Shown here: positions 47,451-57,975 of the stretch, piece by piece
Layout of the letters: each line of letters starts with the position of its first letter
Position numbering within the stretch: the stretch's first letter is position 1
DNA from: Pseudopithomyces maydicus
Lineage: Eukaryota; Ascomycota; Dothideomycetes; Pleosporales; Didymosphaeriaceae
NCBI GenBank assembly: GCA_026873275.1
Contig: JANTUC010000001.1
Location: 868,001 to 932,000 of the forward strand
Reading direction: 5' to 3'
Length of the DNA: 64,000 bases
Program-made: the position numbers and the translations under genes
Notes under the pieces: model-generated
Told to the model about the DNA's origin: nothing
The model's database searches: none
The model's input: the letters and a program-made list of their open reading frames with translations, nothing else

Positions 47451-48695
47451 GTTTGTTTGTGGCACGCACCCCCACGCGGGGACACCAATGGGAGGTGGAC
47501 TGGGGGCAGCAGCGCAGCGGTCGAGGTGCAGGAGTCGCATCATGTGATGCATAGAGCCTTCATCGGCTGCACAGTCAGCCAGTGGCAAGTTGGCATGGCT
47601 GCACCCCCGCGGGCACGCGCATTCGCGTTTCGTTTCCAACATGCACCACCGGGGGCCATGGTGCTTGGCGCTCGGCGGTCGAGTGCCGGCTGGGCAAGAT
47701 GAAGAGAGATAGACGAGCCGTCAAGCTTCGGTCTGGTGGTTCTTGGGCGCGGTGAAGCTTCAGATCGGGGTGCATAGGCAACCCAGGATTCTTGCCGCGA
47801 AGAAGAAGAGGCCGGCGGGCTGGGCCAACGCTTCATCGCGCTTTGGTCTCTCCAGCACCGCACGCTGCCCGCATGCACGCTCGGGGCGGTATCGCGCGGT
47901 GGGAAAACGATGTCAGCCAAGCAGAGAGCCCAGCCGTCCAAGACTTCAATGGTGCGCTAGTATTAAACACAGCGGGATCCTCTGCCTTGCCTCGTCCATA
48001 TTCTTTGCAGAGTCTGCGCTGCGAGTCTGCTCGAGCGTGTGCGTGCCAGCTTCCGAAGAGCCGAGTTCCCGCCCATCGGCGCGCCAATTGCCTGTGACGT
48101 TACCGCCTGTGGCTCGCCGTTGCGCAACCCGCGCGAACCAAGCAGAGCCAAAGAAATCTACTGTGAGGCTTTTCGGTCCCAAGCTTTGCACCTGGATGCT
48201 CCACTCTTGGCCTCTCTGTACTGTATGTACGTCGCCCTGCTTGCCTGAACCGTCGTTGGAAAAAAAAACAATACCCTGCGCAGACCGACATTGACACTTT
48301 CCTTTGCACAGAGAGCTGCTGCACCGCCATAGCACGACCCGCCCGCGAGGCACCGGAAACGAAGAAGGAGAAGAACAACCACGGCCGTTGACGTCTGGGT
48401 GGGCGACTGGGCGACTTCCATACATGCATCCCACTGGGCTACCGTCTTTCCGCGCGCGCAGCCGACACTCTGCACTCTCAGACCCCGGCACCCACGTCCT
48501 CCTCCTACCCAGATAACCGACCCTGCTCGTACTCGTTTGCAGTCCGACCATCCACCGCTGTGGAACCGTCCACCGGGCCTCGTGTAGTGCCGCCGCCTTG
48601 ATCCAGTCTGCGGGTACACCAAGAGATATACATTCGCGCCCTGGATTCGCTTGCATACAACTTTTTAGAAAGAATCCTCCCTGCGATACGTCATC

Positions 48696-51600
48696 ATGGC
48701 CTGGGAACATCTTTCCGTGACCAAGCCGCACCTGGTCTACATAATCTTGGGCGGCTTCACGAGCCTGTTCATGTTGTGCTCTTCCGTCATCAAAGAGCGA
48801 CTGTACATTGGCGAGGCCACCGTCGCCACGTTATGCGGCATCATCTTCGGTCCGCACGCCGCGAACCTCATCGACCCGGGAACATGGGGCAACGTTGATC
48901 TGATCACCCTAGAATTCTCCCGAATCGTTCTCGTCGTTCAATGTTTCGCCGTTGGTGTCGAATTGCCACGCGCATACATGGAGAAGCATTGGAAATCCGT
49001 CACCTTGCTCCTGGTGCCGGTCATGACATTTGGTTGGCTGATCACCAGCTTGTTCATATGGTGGATGTTCGGCACCCATCTAAACTGGCTGGACAGCCTT
49101 TGTGTTGCCGCTTGTGTCACTGCTACCGATCCTGTCTTGGCCTCGTCCGTCGTCGGAAAGGGCAAGTTTGCGAAACGAGTGCCCAAGCATTTGCGAGACT
49201 TGCTCTCCGCCGAGTCTGGCTGCAACGACGGCATGGCCTTCCCCTTTGTCTATCTGGCCATCTACATCATTCGCTATCGCCATCACCCCAACGAAGTAGC
49301 CCTGCACTGGTTCTGCTACACCATCTTGTACGAATGTATCTTTGGCGCAATCTTCGGTGTGTGCATTGGCTATATCGCACGTCGCGCCATCCGATATGCC
49401 CACGACCGCGACCTCGTCGATCGAGAGAGTTTCCTCGTCTTCTACTTCGTCTTGGCCCTGTTCTGCGCTGGTTCCGGAAGTCTGCTCGGCATGGATGATC
49501 TGCTGATAGGATTTGCGTGCGGTGTAGGTTTTTCAAACGACGGCTGGTTCCTCGAGAAGACAGAAGAGTCTCACGTATCCAACGTCATCGATTTGTTGAT
49601 CAACTTGGCCTTCTTCGTCTATTTCGGTACCATCATTCCCTGGGAGCAGTTCAACTCGGAAATCATTGGCATTGTTCCTTGGAGATTGGTTGTTCTAGGC
49701 ATTCTCGTCCTGTTTTTCCGCCGCATCCCCATCATGCTTGCGCTCAAGCCATTGATTCCGGATATCAAGACGTGGAGAGAAGCTCTGTTTGCTGGTCACT
49801 TTGGCCCCATCGGCGTTGGTGGTCTTTTCGTTGCTATCTTGGCGAGAGCCGAGTTGGAGACGGAGGAAACCACACCCTTGGCTAAATTACCGGAGGAAGG
49901 TTTTGAACACTTGAACATCATTGAGATGATCTGGCCCATAACCTGTTTCCTGGTCATTTGCAGTATCCTTGTACACGGCAGTTCTATCGCCGTGTTCACA
50001 TTGGGCAAACACATCAATACGTTGACAATCTCTCTGTCGTACACGCAAGCCAACGAGGACGGGCCAAGCTGGATGGATCGCCTTCCTCGCATTCAGTCTC
50101 GATCCAAATCATCCATGTCCTTGGGTCGTCGGCCCTCGGAGTCTGACTACGATGAAAAGGATGCTACTGGACCTGACGGACTACCAGCAATTGGAATACC
50201 TGGACAATTCTTGAAGCGACGAAAAGCAGAGGAAGACGGCGGAAGTCGCTCAAGTTCTATGCGCCCTACTGGTCGCGGTCGAAACAAGAATCGATGGGAA
50301 GCTGGACGAGGCCCCGGGGGCCCCATCTCGCAATCAGCCATCATGCCTAACAGGGGCAACCGCGACCCATATGAAGCCACTTCTCCCTTGCAAGAAAGAG
50401 ATTCGGACACGCTTGCCGGGCCAAGTGACGACTCGCCTGAAGGATCTGCAACGAAGAGGAGCCGATCAGAAGAAGAAATCTACCAGGAGGGCGATCACAC
50501 GGTGATTGAAGACGAAGAGGGCAACGTCTTGGGCGTGAGGAAGAGTCGCAAGGGTGAGAATTCTGACGAACGACTGAAAAAGGATAATCTTGAAGCTGCA
50601 CGGCTTGCATCTGAGAAGGATGTGGAGCATGGAGTTGCCCAGACTGAACATGGCAGCAAGGCAGAGGAAGCACCTGAAAAGGCGATTGACGCGATTCAGC
50701 ATCCCAACAAGTGGCGAAAACGAATGAAGAGCTTCTCAGGGAAGCACCATCATGCGGAAGCAGGCCCAGCCCAACCTCCCAAAGCCCAGAGGCCTGAAAA
50801 GCGTGGCCCTGCTTTGGCTTATCAATTTGGAAACACGATCATTGTTGAAGATGAGGATGGTGAGGTGATCAAAAAATATGATATCCCTGCTCAGCCCAAG
50901 GAACGTCCTGGTATGGATCGTAAGTCATCCATGGCCGAGACGGGTGGCCGGGCAATGCAGAGTCTACGCAAGATGGGTGAATACATGGGAGTACCCGCAC
51001 ACAAGCATGAAGAGGGCGAGGCTTCCGCTCAAGGTTCAAGTCAAGCGAACGCCGATGGCAAGAAGAAAAAGAAACCCTTGGCCGATGAGGATGACGATCG
51101 TATCCGCTTCACAGTCACTGCTGGTGGACGACGCATGAGCAAGGCCGAATTCATTCAGCAGATGTCAGGCATGGAGCCAAAGGCACGCGCCAAGTTTATT
51201 CAAGATAGCGATGTTCCAGAGGGCATCAAACGAGAAGCTCATCAGGACGCCAAGGATGCTACACGTCGCGGCGCTGCTTCATCTGCAAACGTCCCGCCCG
51301 TTGTCGGTGAGGAGGGTCAGGCAGAGATTCACCGCATCGAATCCCCAGAAGCAAAGGACGAAGGACGCTCTCGAGGCCCTGAAGGCCTTACCCTGATCGA
51401 CAGTGACGAAGAAGACATCCCCTTCCACAACGTCCGCCAGAATCTCGCAAAGTACAACATTGGTAAAGGCGAAGGCGAAACTGCAGCTCAGCGCCGTCGG
51501 CGTGAAGCAGCTGGAAAGACTGGTTCCCCGCACCAAGCAGCGCGAAACGAAGAGTCTGATGATGCATCCGACGAGGAGGACGCTGAGACACCAGCCGAGC

Positions 51601-52037
51601 GCCGCCGTCGCCTCGCTGCCCTCACAGGTTCTTCATCACCCTCCGACTCCGCTCGCCGCCCCATCTCCCCGGAGCACCCGCTGCCCAAATCCCGCATGGA
51701 CGAAGGCGAAACCGCCGCTGAGCGGAAGCGTCGTCTCGGTGCCCTCGGTATGGGCAATGCAGACGACTCGTCCCCCGAGTCCGACTCCGATGCTGAAGAG
51801 GGCGGTGATCCGCTTGAAACCGGCCGTGGAACACACAGCAGCGCCGTTCGCAGAGCCGAAGCCAGCACCTCGCAGGGAGGGGAAGCGGGGACAGCGAAGA
51901 GAACACCGGGAATTCGGTTTGCCGAACAGCCGAGGGTTCCGACAAAGGACGAGAGGGCGCAAGAAGATAAAGACGAGAGGGATGCGGCTGAGGGGAACAA
52001 GAAGATTGGTTTGGGAAGGTTGAAGTGGAAGAAATAA
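48696..52037 (+). CDS. NHA1: Plasma-membrane Na+/H+ antiporter, Nha1 type
   Basis: Single exon, 1113 residues. About 12 membrane helices fill residues 12-445. CPA1 landmarks are ATDPVLASSVVGKGKFAKR, SAESGCNDGMAFPFVYLA (the Asn-Asp pair needed for cation exchange), FACGVGFSNDGWF and GHFGPIGVGGLFVA. The cytosolic tail of about 660 residues is charged and disordered, as in yeast Nha1. It carries RxxS-rich stretches, IIVEDEDGEVIKKYDIPA, and three short repeats of the type GETAA-R-RR-AALG near the C-terminus. The protein exports Na+, Li+ and K+ for H+, governing salt tolerance and pH homeostasis. The initiator ATG lies in TCATCATGG, close to a favourable context. The leader is long and C-rich. Confidence 0.95.
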   Translation: MAWEHLSVTKPHLVYIILGGFTSLFMLCSSVIKERLYIGEATVATLCGIIFGPHAANLIDPGTWGNVDLITLEFSRIVLVVQCFAVGVELPRAYMEKHWKSVTLLLVPVMTFGWLITSLFIWWMFGTHLNWLDSLCVAACVTATDPVLASSVVGKGKFAKRVPKHLRDLLSAESGCNDGMAFPFVYLAIYIIRYRHHPNEVALHWFCYTILYECIFGAIFGVCIGYIARRAIRYAHDRDLVDRESFLVFYFVLALFCAGSGSLLGMDDLLIGFACGVGFSNDGWFLEKTEESHVSNVIDLLINLAFFVYFGTIIPWEQFNSEIIGIVPWRLVVLGILVLFFRRIPIMLALKPLIPDIKTWREALFAGHFGPIGVGGLFVAILARAELETEETTPLAKLPEEGFEHLNIIEMIWPITCFLVICSILVHGSSIAVFTLGKHINTLTISLSYTQANEDGPSWMDRLPRIQSRSKSSMSLGRRPSESDYDEKDATGPDGLPAIGIPGQFLKRRKAEEDGGSRSSSMRPTGRGRNKNRWEAGRGPGGPISQSAIMPNRGNRDPYEATSPLQERDSDTLAGPSDDSPEGSATKRSRSEEEIYQEGDHTVIEDEEGNVLGVRKSRKGENSDERLKKDNLEAARLASEKDVEHGVAQTEHGSKAEEAPEKAIDAIQHPNKWRKRMKSFSGKHHHAEAGPAQPPKAQRPEKRGPALAYQFGNTIIVEDEDGEVIKKYDIPAQPKERPGMDRKSSMAETGGRAMQSLRKMGEYMGVPAHKHEEGEASAQGSSQANADGKKKKKPLADEDDDRIRFTVTAGGRRMSKAEFIQQMSGMEPKARAKFIQDSDVPEGIKREAHQDAKDATRRGAASSANVPPVVGEEGQAEIHRIESPEAKDEGRSRGPEGLTLIDSDEEDIPFHNVRQNLAKYNIGKGEGETAAQRRRREAAGKTGSPHQAARNEESDDASDEEDAETPAERRRRLAALTGSSSPSDSARRPISPEHPLPKSRMDEGETAAERKRRLGALGMGNADDSSPESDSDAEEGGDPLETGRGTHSSAVRRAEASTSQGGEAGTAKRTPGIRFAEQPRVPTKDERAQEDKDERDAAEGNKKIGLGRLKWKK

Positions 52038-52876
52038 GAGTATCTCATTTTGGAGCGAGGATTTACCTTTTTTGTTGTAATGGAACGAGTTGGATTTCAT
52101 GGGGGCGGTTTTCACCCGTCTTATATTGATTTGCCATCTACGGGAAGGCAAAAGGCGATCTAATGGGTGATGCATCTACGTGTACCAGATCATAGCATAG
52201 GCGTGTAGTGTTTGTCGTTTGTGATGCGTTGAGCGGTGCATGCATATACCATCGAGTACGTAAGGCAGAGGGGGTGAACTTGTTAGAATGATAGATGAAG
52301 TATCTCAAGAAGAATCCTGACAGGATTATTTGGTCTATGATCTTTTCCAATTCGATTCGTCTGTCCGACGGCTTACATTACGTTCCATACCAGTGTGAGC
52401 GGTGGCATCGCCCTTGCATTATGAGATGTAATAGAACTGGCTAGAATACGGAGTCAGGCACTCATTGCCAGATTAGGTATTGGTCTATGCTATTAGGTAC
52501 TTAGGTACGCGTACACCATGGTCGCTTGTCGTTCGGCTCGGGACCATTTCTCGCTCAAATATACGAAAAGGGACATCCCATTTTAGTAAATGGGTTGGAA
52601 CTAGCGAAAAATGGCCACCTCAATTGAGCGGCTAATAAATATTATATATTGCTCGCAATATGGATCAACAGGTTAACCCGGACATTGCAGGAACATCACA
52701 CCCGAAAATGTAACAACTGCATTACATTGCATAGGTAATACGACACCGGTGCAGGCCGATCTTCGCGGCCCCCTACATTTGTGTACATGATATTATAAAT
52801 AATTCAGCGGTTTGCACGGCCAAATTCTGCGGGTACCGTTGGAAAGCTGCTGTGAGAGTTTTAGTCACAAGACAAC
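52038..52876. other. Intergenic
   Basis: 3' flank of the antiporter and promoter of the beta-helix gene. It is more AT-rich than the preceding genes; ATTATAAATAA near 52792 is a possible TATA element. No exon recognised. Confidence 0.5.
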
Positions 52877-54060
52877 ATGCGGTCGTTCACTTTCTTCAGC
52901 GGTGTCGTCGCACTTTTGGCTACTTCTGCAATTGCAGAGCCAGTAGCAGAGAATACGTGCATTGTGCCGGCCAATGGCTTTGAAGCTATTGACGACTCAC
53001 CCGCCATTAACGATGCCCTCAAGGAGTGCGGTAACGGTGGCACAATCGTTCTTCCAGCAGATCAGTACTATAGCATCTACACCCCAATCGACTTTTCGAG
53101 CTGTTACAACTGCGACTTTCAAATCGAAGGGACGCTGATCCTAGCTACCTCCCAACTCACCTACTTCGCCCAGTACGACCGCTCCGTCTTCACCATCGCC
53201 AACGCCACCGGCGTCCGTATCCGCAGCACCACGGGCTCAGGCGTCATAAACGGCAATGCCTACCCCTGGTACCGACGCACCAACTGGAGCCCCAAGTACG
53301 GCGGCTACCCCTTTGTACACATCACCAACACCTCCTCCGATATCAGCGTGAGCAACCTACACTTCAAAGACATCCAAGACCGCGTCTTCCTCCTCCAAGG
53401 CAACAGCTCTAACCTCCGCTTCACCAATCTCACCATCACAGCCGATGGTATCAACGGCATCTACGCCTCCTTTGACAACTTCGCCTTCGAAATGGGCCAG
53501 GTTGCAAATGTCTCCGTGTCAAACGTGAACATCGCATTCAACCAGGCCAATAACATGGGCGACACCCGCCCCGTGGGCACATGCTTCGCCTTCGACCATG
53601 GAACTTCCGCCGTAGACATACAAGACGTATCCTGCCGTCGCGCCCACATGGGTGCGGAAATTGTATTCGGCACCATATATCCATCCATTGTACCCTCGGG
53701 AGCGGGCTCCACCGCCCTGGTTGAGAACATCGCCGTCAGCAACTTCACGTACGCGGGCTCTCACGCGACGGGCGTGAACAGTTGGTGGAACGGAAGCAAG
53801 AAGGTGATTCGCAACGTGAGCTGGGAGTGGGTGACGGTGGAAGATGGGTCGGCGGCCGAGTTTGATCCGTGCTATGCGACGATGAGGAGTACGTCGTACT
53901 GGCCGAGTTGTATCAAGGCGGCGGCGTATGAGGTGAGAGATGTGAGTTTTAGACATTTTAGGGGCAAAGTAGGGAGTCCGCCAACGGATCCGAATTGGGG
54001 GAGGTGAATGAGTTTATGGATGTGCAGACGGTGTTTGAGGATTGGGTGGCGGATGCATAG
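52877..54060 (+). CDS. Secreted GH28-like right-handed beta-helix protein (one apparent frameshift)
   Basis: About 394 residues when one base is restored in the G5 run at 53997-54001; without it translation stops at 54007 after PNWGR. With it the frame continues through NEFMDVQTVFEDWVADA to a TAG at 54058. A signal peptide covers residues 1-20 (FFSGVVALLATSAIAEP). The body shows the polygalacturonase-like order: AINDALKECGNGGTIVLPA, GTLILATSQ, TGSGVINGNAYPWYRR, then repeated beta-helix coils (SDISVSNLHFKD, SSNLRFTNLTI, ANVSVSNVNI). The catalytic GH28 set NTD, DD and GHG is not recognisable: TADGINGI and FDHGTSAV occupy those positions. It is either a divergent enzyme or a binding protein. It is the first gene of the accessory segment. 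Confidence 0.78.
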
Positions 54061-54256
54061 GAAGGATGGCAGTGATCGGGAACTTCACATCGCAGCGTGG
54101 GTAGAGCAAAATTTGGCATTTTGGTATGTCAATATATATTTATTTGAAATTTGATGTCCAGTCTAGGGATGGCATGATTCACTCACACCCTAGACGTAGC
54201 TTGGGAATTTGTAGATTTCGCCAACTTTACAGCTTTTAGTTTTAGTGTGTGCATGA

Positions 54257-54271
54257 TTTTTTTTTTTTTTT
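54257..54271. repeat. T15 homopolymer
   Basis: Fifteen consecutive T bases in the intergenic region downstream of the beta-helix gene. Confidence 0.9.
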
Positions 54272-54984
54272 GATCGCGAGTGTGAACTCGGAATAACCAC
54301 AGAATTTGCTTTTTCCAATGTTTTTTGAAAGTTCCATGGAGTTTTACAAAAGCATACGAGAGCAATGCTGCAGCAAGTTGCTATTGTACCTTAACCTAGA
54401 ACAAATGTATCTTTACTATTCTGTTTGCACTTCGCTTTTTTTTCATCGAATTTACTCTATTTAGCGACTAATCTACATGTAGGAGTAAATAGTTCTAAAA
54501 AAGCGTGTGAGCGTCCGTTTTCAGAGGTGAACACCTGGTAGTGTATTGGTGCTGACGCCAAATGCTTATTCATTGCTCACGCGAATACGAGGTTGATTCA
54601 TGCTAAAGCAGAACGTCCCCACATAGCAATAAATTACTGCATCTTCTGTTACATTGAAATCCCTCATGTGACCGCTTGTGTAAAGATTTGCCTGCCATAC
54701 GAAGGATGGCGTGCTTACTGGTTTTCGCACCGCCTGGAGTCAGCAGTTAGGCTGAGTGCGGTATTACTGTGGTCCCAGCCAACTGATCAGCACCATAATT
54801 GCAGTGCGGCTCATTGGGTACGATCACGATCGTGTGAAGTGGCAAAAGGATCATTCGTCACTCTGTCTACAGTGGTGTGTGTTGGTTGTATCGAGATGAC
54901 ACGACTAATCCACTTGAAGCTCTGTCTGGGAAGAGCCCGATAACCAGAACAATATCACCATGTCAGCTAGATGTTCACGATGAG

Positions 54985-54993
54985 TATATAAAG
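54985..54993 (+). promoter_or_regulatory. TATA box of small secreted protein gene
   Basis: TATATAAAG lies 107-115 bases before the ATG at 55100, a usual distance for a fungal TATA element with a short leader. Confidence 0.6.
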
Positions 54994-55099
54994 CGCTTCT
55001 TCAACTCGCCATTAACTCTATCCATCAACAGGTCTTCTTAGTTTCTCGTAACAACCCATTGAAATCACGACCATCTCCTTCAACACCTCCCAATCCAAA

Positions 55100-55605
55100 A
55101 TGAAGTTCCTCGCAGCCTCCGTCCTCGCCATCCTCCCCACTATTCTTGCGGCTCCTACCTCTTCCATCATCACCCGCACCATCCAGCCCGCTGCCGGAGA
55201 TCTCGTCAAGCGCGCAGACTACGGCGTCTACCTCTGCAACGACCGCAACTGGAAGGGCTACTGCGTACACATCGTCGCTCCTGCGAGCGTCTGTGTCCCT
55301 CTTGGCTCTGATCTCAACGACCTGGTCAGCTCCGCCGGACCAGATGCCGGTGCACTCTGCTACTTCTTCGTGTAAGTTGGGACTGAGATGCGGATCCACA
55401 TGATTGATCCTACCTAAATCTTGGAATGTGCTACGTCGACTAACTCAGAAATGACAGGAACCCTGGATGCGACTCCAACGCGGACTTCTTCCACGTTGAA
55501 AGCCCGGGCGTGGCAGATCTGTCGAAGACTCCCGTTAACGGGCCGGCAGGGAGCACGAGGAACTTCGAGGACAAGCTCAGCAGTTATTTCTGCGTTGGAG
55601 CTTAG
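55100..55605 (+). CDS. Small secreted Cys-rich protein with Kex2 site (2 exons)
   Basis: Exons 55100-55371 and 55458-55605 give 139 residues. The signal peptide is MKFLAASVLAILPTILAAP, and a pro-region ends at LVKR, a Kex2-type cleavage site. The mature domain has six cysteines: YLCNDRNWKGYC, SVCVPL, ALCYFF, PGCDSN and YFCVGA. Many ascomycetes encode proteins of this outline, with a 'LC...W.G.C....CVPLGSD.....SSAGPD' pattern recalling a half beta/gamma-crystallin motif; no function is established to my knowledge. The acceptor at 55457 (GACAG) was preferred over one nine bases earlier, which lies only four bases from the CTAAC branch; both keep frame. A TATA box precedes it. It fits an apoplastic effector or wall protein. 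Confidence 0.8.
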
Positions 55606-56661
55606 GGGGTAAGATGAGAGCTGGGGGGAAGCAGTAATGATGATACGCATTGATAATGGGAAATAGGAAATGGGCAAAAGATATAATGAGATACTGGAAG
55701 ATGGATCGTGGTCATTCGCTATGGGACAGGATTTAGTATATGATTTTCTTTAACGAGAGATGAAGAATCAGAAGATCTATGAACATGTTTGGGCATGAAT
55801 TCCTTACTTGTGCTCTTGACATTGTACATGTATTGATCATCAGGGTAAATCGTATATCCGTAATTACTATATGGATCAAAACTGATGGAGAGAGCGATCT
55901 GAAAAAGACTTTGTTTCCGATTTCAGAGTGGTAGTTGAGAGTCCAAGTCAGATGGACAATCCACGTGGGTACTGTTGTTGTTAACTTGTATCGATAATGG
56001 GCTGGATCCTTATTGAATTCTTGGGATTGTTGAAATGATGAGGAAGACGCCGATATTCATTTTGTTTGACGTTGGTCGGAATCTATTGAGAGGGAACTAA
56101 CTCATGTGATTGTTTACTGAAGTTTGTTGCATGTCTAATAGCTAAGAATGCAGGTAGGTCCTCATTCGAACTTTGAAAAGTTAACTCCCCCAACTTTCTC
56201 ATGCCAGTTGTACGATTGGTGCTGCTATTCCATTTGTTAGAGTTCTATACCGGCCGTATTGCAAGACTAAAATCGCATCACTCGCATTCCTTTTCGTCAA
56301 GAGAGCCATAAATGCGATGTAAGCACCGTAAATATATAGAATGGGGAAAGTAGCGCGTCGTAATACGAGTCTCGACGAAAGCTGATTCGCGACCAAGAGT
56401 TTCTGTGACCACTTACAAGACCAAGTACGAGGGGAATCCGATACAAATATTACCTCATGTATTACCTTGAGTGAATTGATCTACATATAAGTCATTGCTT
56501 GATCCACTTCCACTCTCTCACAACAAGAGACCACATACCCTCCGACTTTTCGTACTGCAGCCAACGTTCACTGCAAGTCTAGGTAGGCTCTTCAAATACT
56601 AAATGCTTACTCAAAAAATGGTCGAAAATAAATCTCCATCTACTTACAGCCTTATAGCACC
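55606..56661. other. AT-rich intergenic, 1 kb
   Basis: No exon recognised. A TATA-like CATATAAG sits at about 56484-56491, roughly 170 bases upstream of the next small gene. Confidence 0.5.
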
Positions 56662-56958
56662 ATGTATTCAAAAGCCTGCTCCGTCTTTCTCGCCACCTTA
56701 TTGGCAACCTGCATTGCACACCCATCTCAGCCCGAGGCCAAACCCGAGGTCCTCGAGAAACGCGCATGCATAGACAACTCATACGCAGACTACTGGCAAG
56801 GCGGAGGTTGCAGCACGAGCTGGGCTGGACGCTGCTACAGTACGTGCAGTGGGCAGTCTCAGAATTGCTGCTCGGGTACGCTGAACTCTGGCATTGTGAG
56901 GGGTGGTTGTCTTCCGGGTTGGAGCGTGTGTGAATGTAGTTGTTACAGAAAACGATAA
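56662..56958 (+). CDS. Small secreted ten-cysteine protein with Kex2 site
   Basis: Single exon, 98 residues. A signal peptide (ACSVFLATLLATCIAHP) is followed by a short pro-region ending LEKR, a Kex2 site. The mature peptide of about 63 residues has ten cysteines in the order C-x14-C-x7-C-x3-C-x6-CC-x12-C-x6-C-x-C-x-C, with Gly and Ser between, ending in a basic YRKR. The CC pair and the terminal C-x-C-x-C are reminiscent of disulfide-stabilised antimicrobial or effector peptides, but I do not recognise an established family. Five disulfides are possible. It lies between another Cys-rich secreted gene and a Cys-rich intracellular-type gene. Confidence 0.75.
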   Translation: MYSKACSVFLATLLATCIAHPSQPEAKPEVLEKRACIDNSYADYWQGGGCSTSWAGRCYSTCSGQSQNCCSGTLNSGIVRGGCLPGWSVCECSCYRKR

Positions 56959-57205
56959 CTTTGGCACATGGGTAAACGGGCGATGATGGGACATTATTGA
57001 CATGGGAGGTGGAAGTAAATTGTTAGGTTCTATCGGACTTGGCTATCTCTACAGATACACTCTCTTACTACATGACTTTTTGCATTCAGATCGCTCGGAT
57101 ATGTTGGTTTAATTATAGAGATAGTCTATCTACCATTGTATCTCCATAATCCGACCAGAAAGATGCGAATCACCCCTCAAAAACTACACACACCCGAAAA
57201 GCCGA

Positions 57206-57415
57206 CTATGTGTAGACAGGGTTGTCCCGACATTTCTTGCACTCCTCCTCGGGCTCATACCCCGGCGGCCCCGAATGCTTGCACGGTCCCATCATGTTAT
57301 AGCACTTCCCCGGAAACTTGTGTCCGTCGCGGAAGTAGTATACGCGATAGCAATCACAGCAACTCCATCCGGTTGGAAGTTGCTTTCCGGTGGAGGGCTT
57401 GAGTTGACCTGACAT
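57206..57415 (-). CDS. Small Cys-rich protein, zinc-ribbon-like (69 aa)
   Basis: The chosen start ATG at 57415 gives MSGQLKPSTGKQLPTGWSCC; an upstream in-frame ATG would add 63 atypical residues. There is no signal peptide. Eight cysteines appear as WSCCDC, GKC, GPC and CKKC with two possible His ligands (DGHKF, CKHSG), which suits one or two zinc sites. Short proteins of this sort are common in fungal accessory regions. A TATATAAT element lies about 135 bases upstream on the minus strand (57548-57557). Function unknown. Confidence 0.6.
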   Translation of the reverse strand: MSGQLKPSTGKQLPTGWSCCDCYRVYYFRDGHKFPGKCYNMMGPCKHSGPPGYEPEEECKKCRDNPVYT

Positions 57416-57975
57416 TTTCCAGGAGATGGATGTGAGAAGAACTATTCCGAAGGGCGGGCGTGAGATTTGGATATACTTTAGTGGAGCAAAGTTGAAGAGT
57501 GTTGTTTGTGGATGGAGAATAAAGGAAATGTTTGAGCGATGTCTGGTCTTATTATATACTGGTTTCTGAGTCAAGAGGAGTGAATGCAAGTGAAAATTCA
57601 ACAAGTGTCGCGAAGTCTAATCACTCCAGGATTGAATTTATTGTTTTTGTATGAAGGGGTTGAAGCGTGAACTTCCGTAACAGGTGAAGAGTAACAGTAT
57701 CTGATTCTGTGAAGTTGTAATGATTCAAGTAAATGGGTCATGGAAGTGCACAATGTTGTGTTGTTAAGATATGTCACTGGATAGACGAGTCGTCAGTGTG
57801 CTTCACGGGTTTGGGGTTCATCTGATCCTGTATCAAATCGTCCGTTGATTAGACATGATACTCAGACACATAACCATGTCCAGTTTTCAGATCGGTAATC
57901 CAAGACTGCCGCAATACTGTCTACGACAACCTCATCTACGCGACAATGAGACCACCCCCTCCTCCACCACCCCAC
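57416..57975. other. Intergenic
   Basis: Promoter of the 69-residue gene and 3' end of the HET gene. No exon recognised. Confidence 0.5.

Larger units (their letters stand above)
46774..48695. other. Intergenic, contains a local duplication
   Basis: 3' flank of the arrestin gene and a long promoter/leader of the antiporter gene. It holds a diverged direct duplication (47161-47410) and a CTGGTTCCC short tandem repeat. Long GC-rich frames on both strands (for example the minus frame 47946-48731 overlapping the antiporter start) are judged spurious. Confidence 0.5.
54061..55099. other. AT-rich intergenic, 1 kb
   Basis: Contains a T15 homopolymer at 54257-54271 and the promoter of the next small secreted gene. 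No exon recognised; the plus-strand frame 54593-54943 has no signal peptide or motif. Confidence 0.5.

Noticed and set aside
47946..48731. 261-codon minus-strand frame
   Set aside because: It overlaps the antiporter start, has arbitrary Arg/Gly-rich composition and no motif; a product of GC content.
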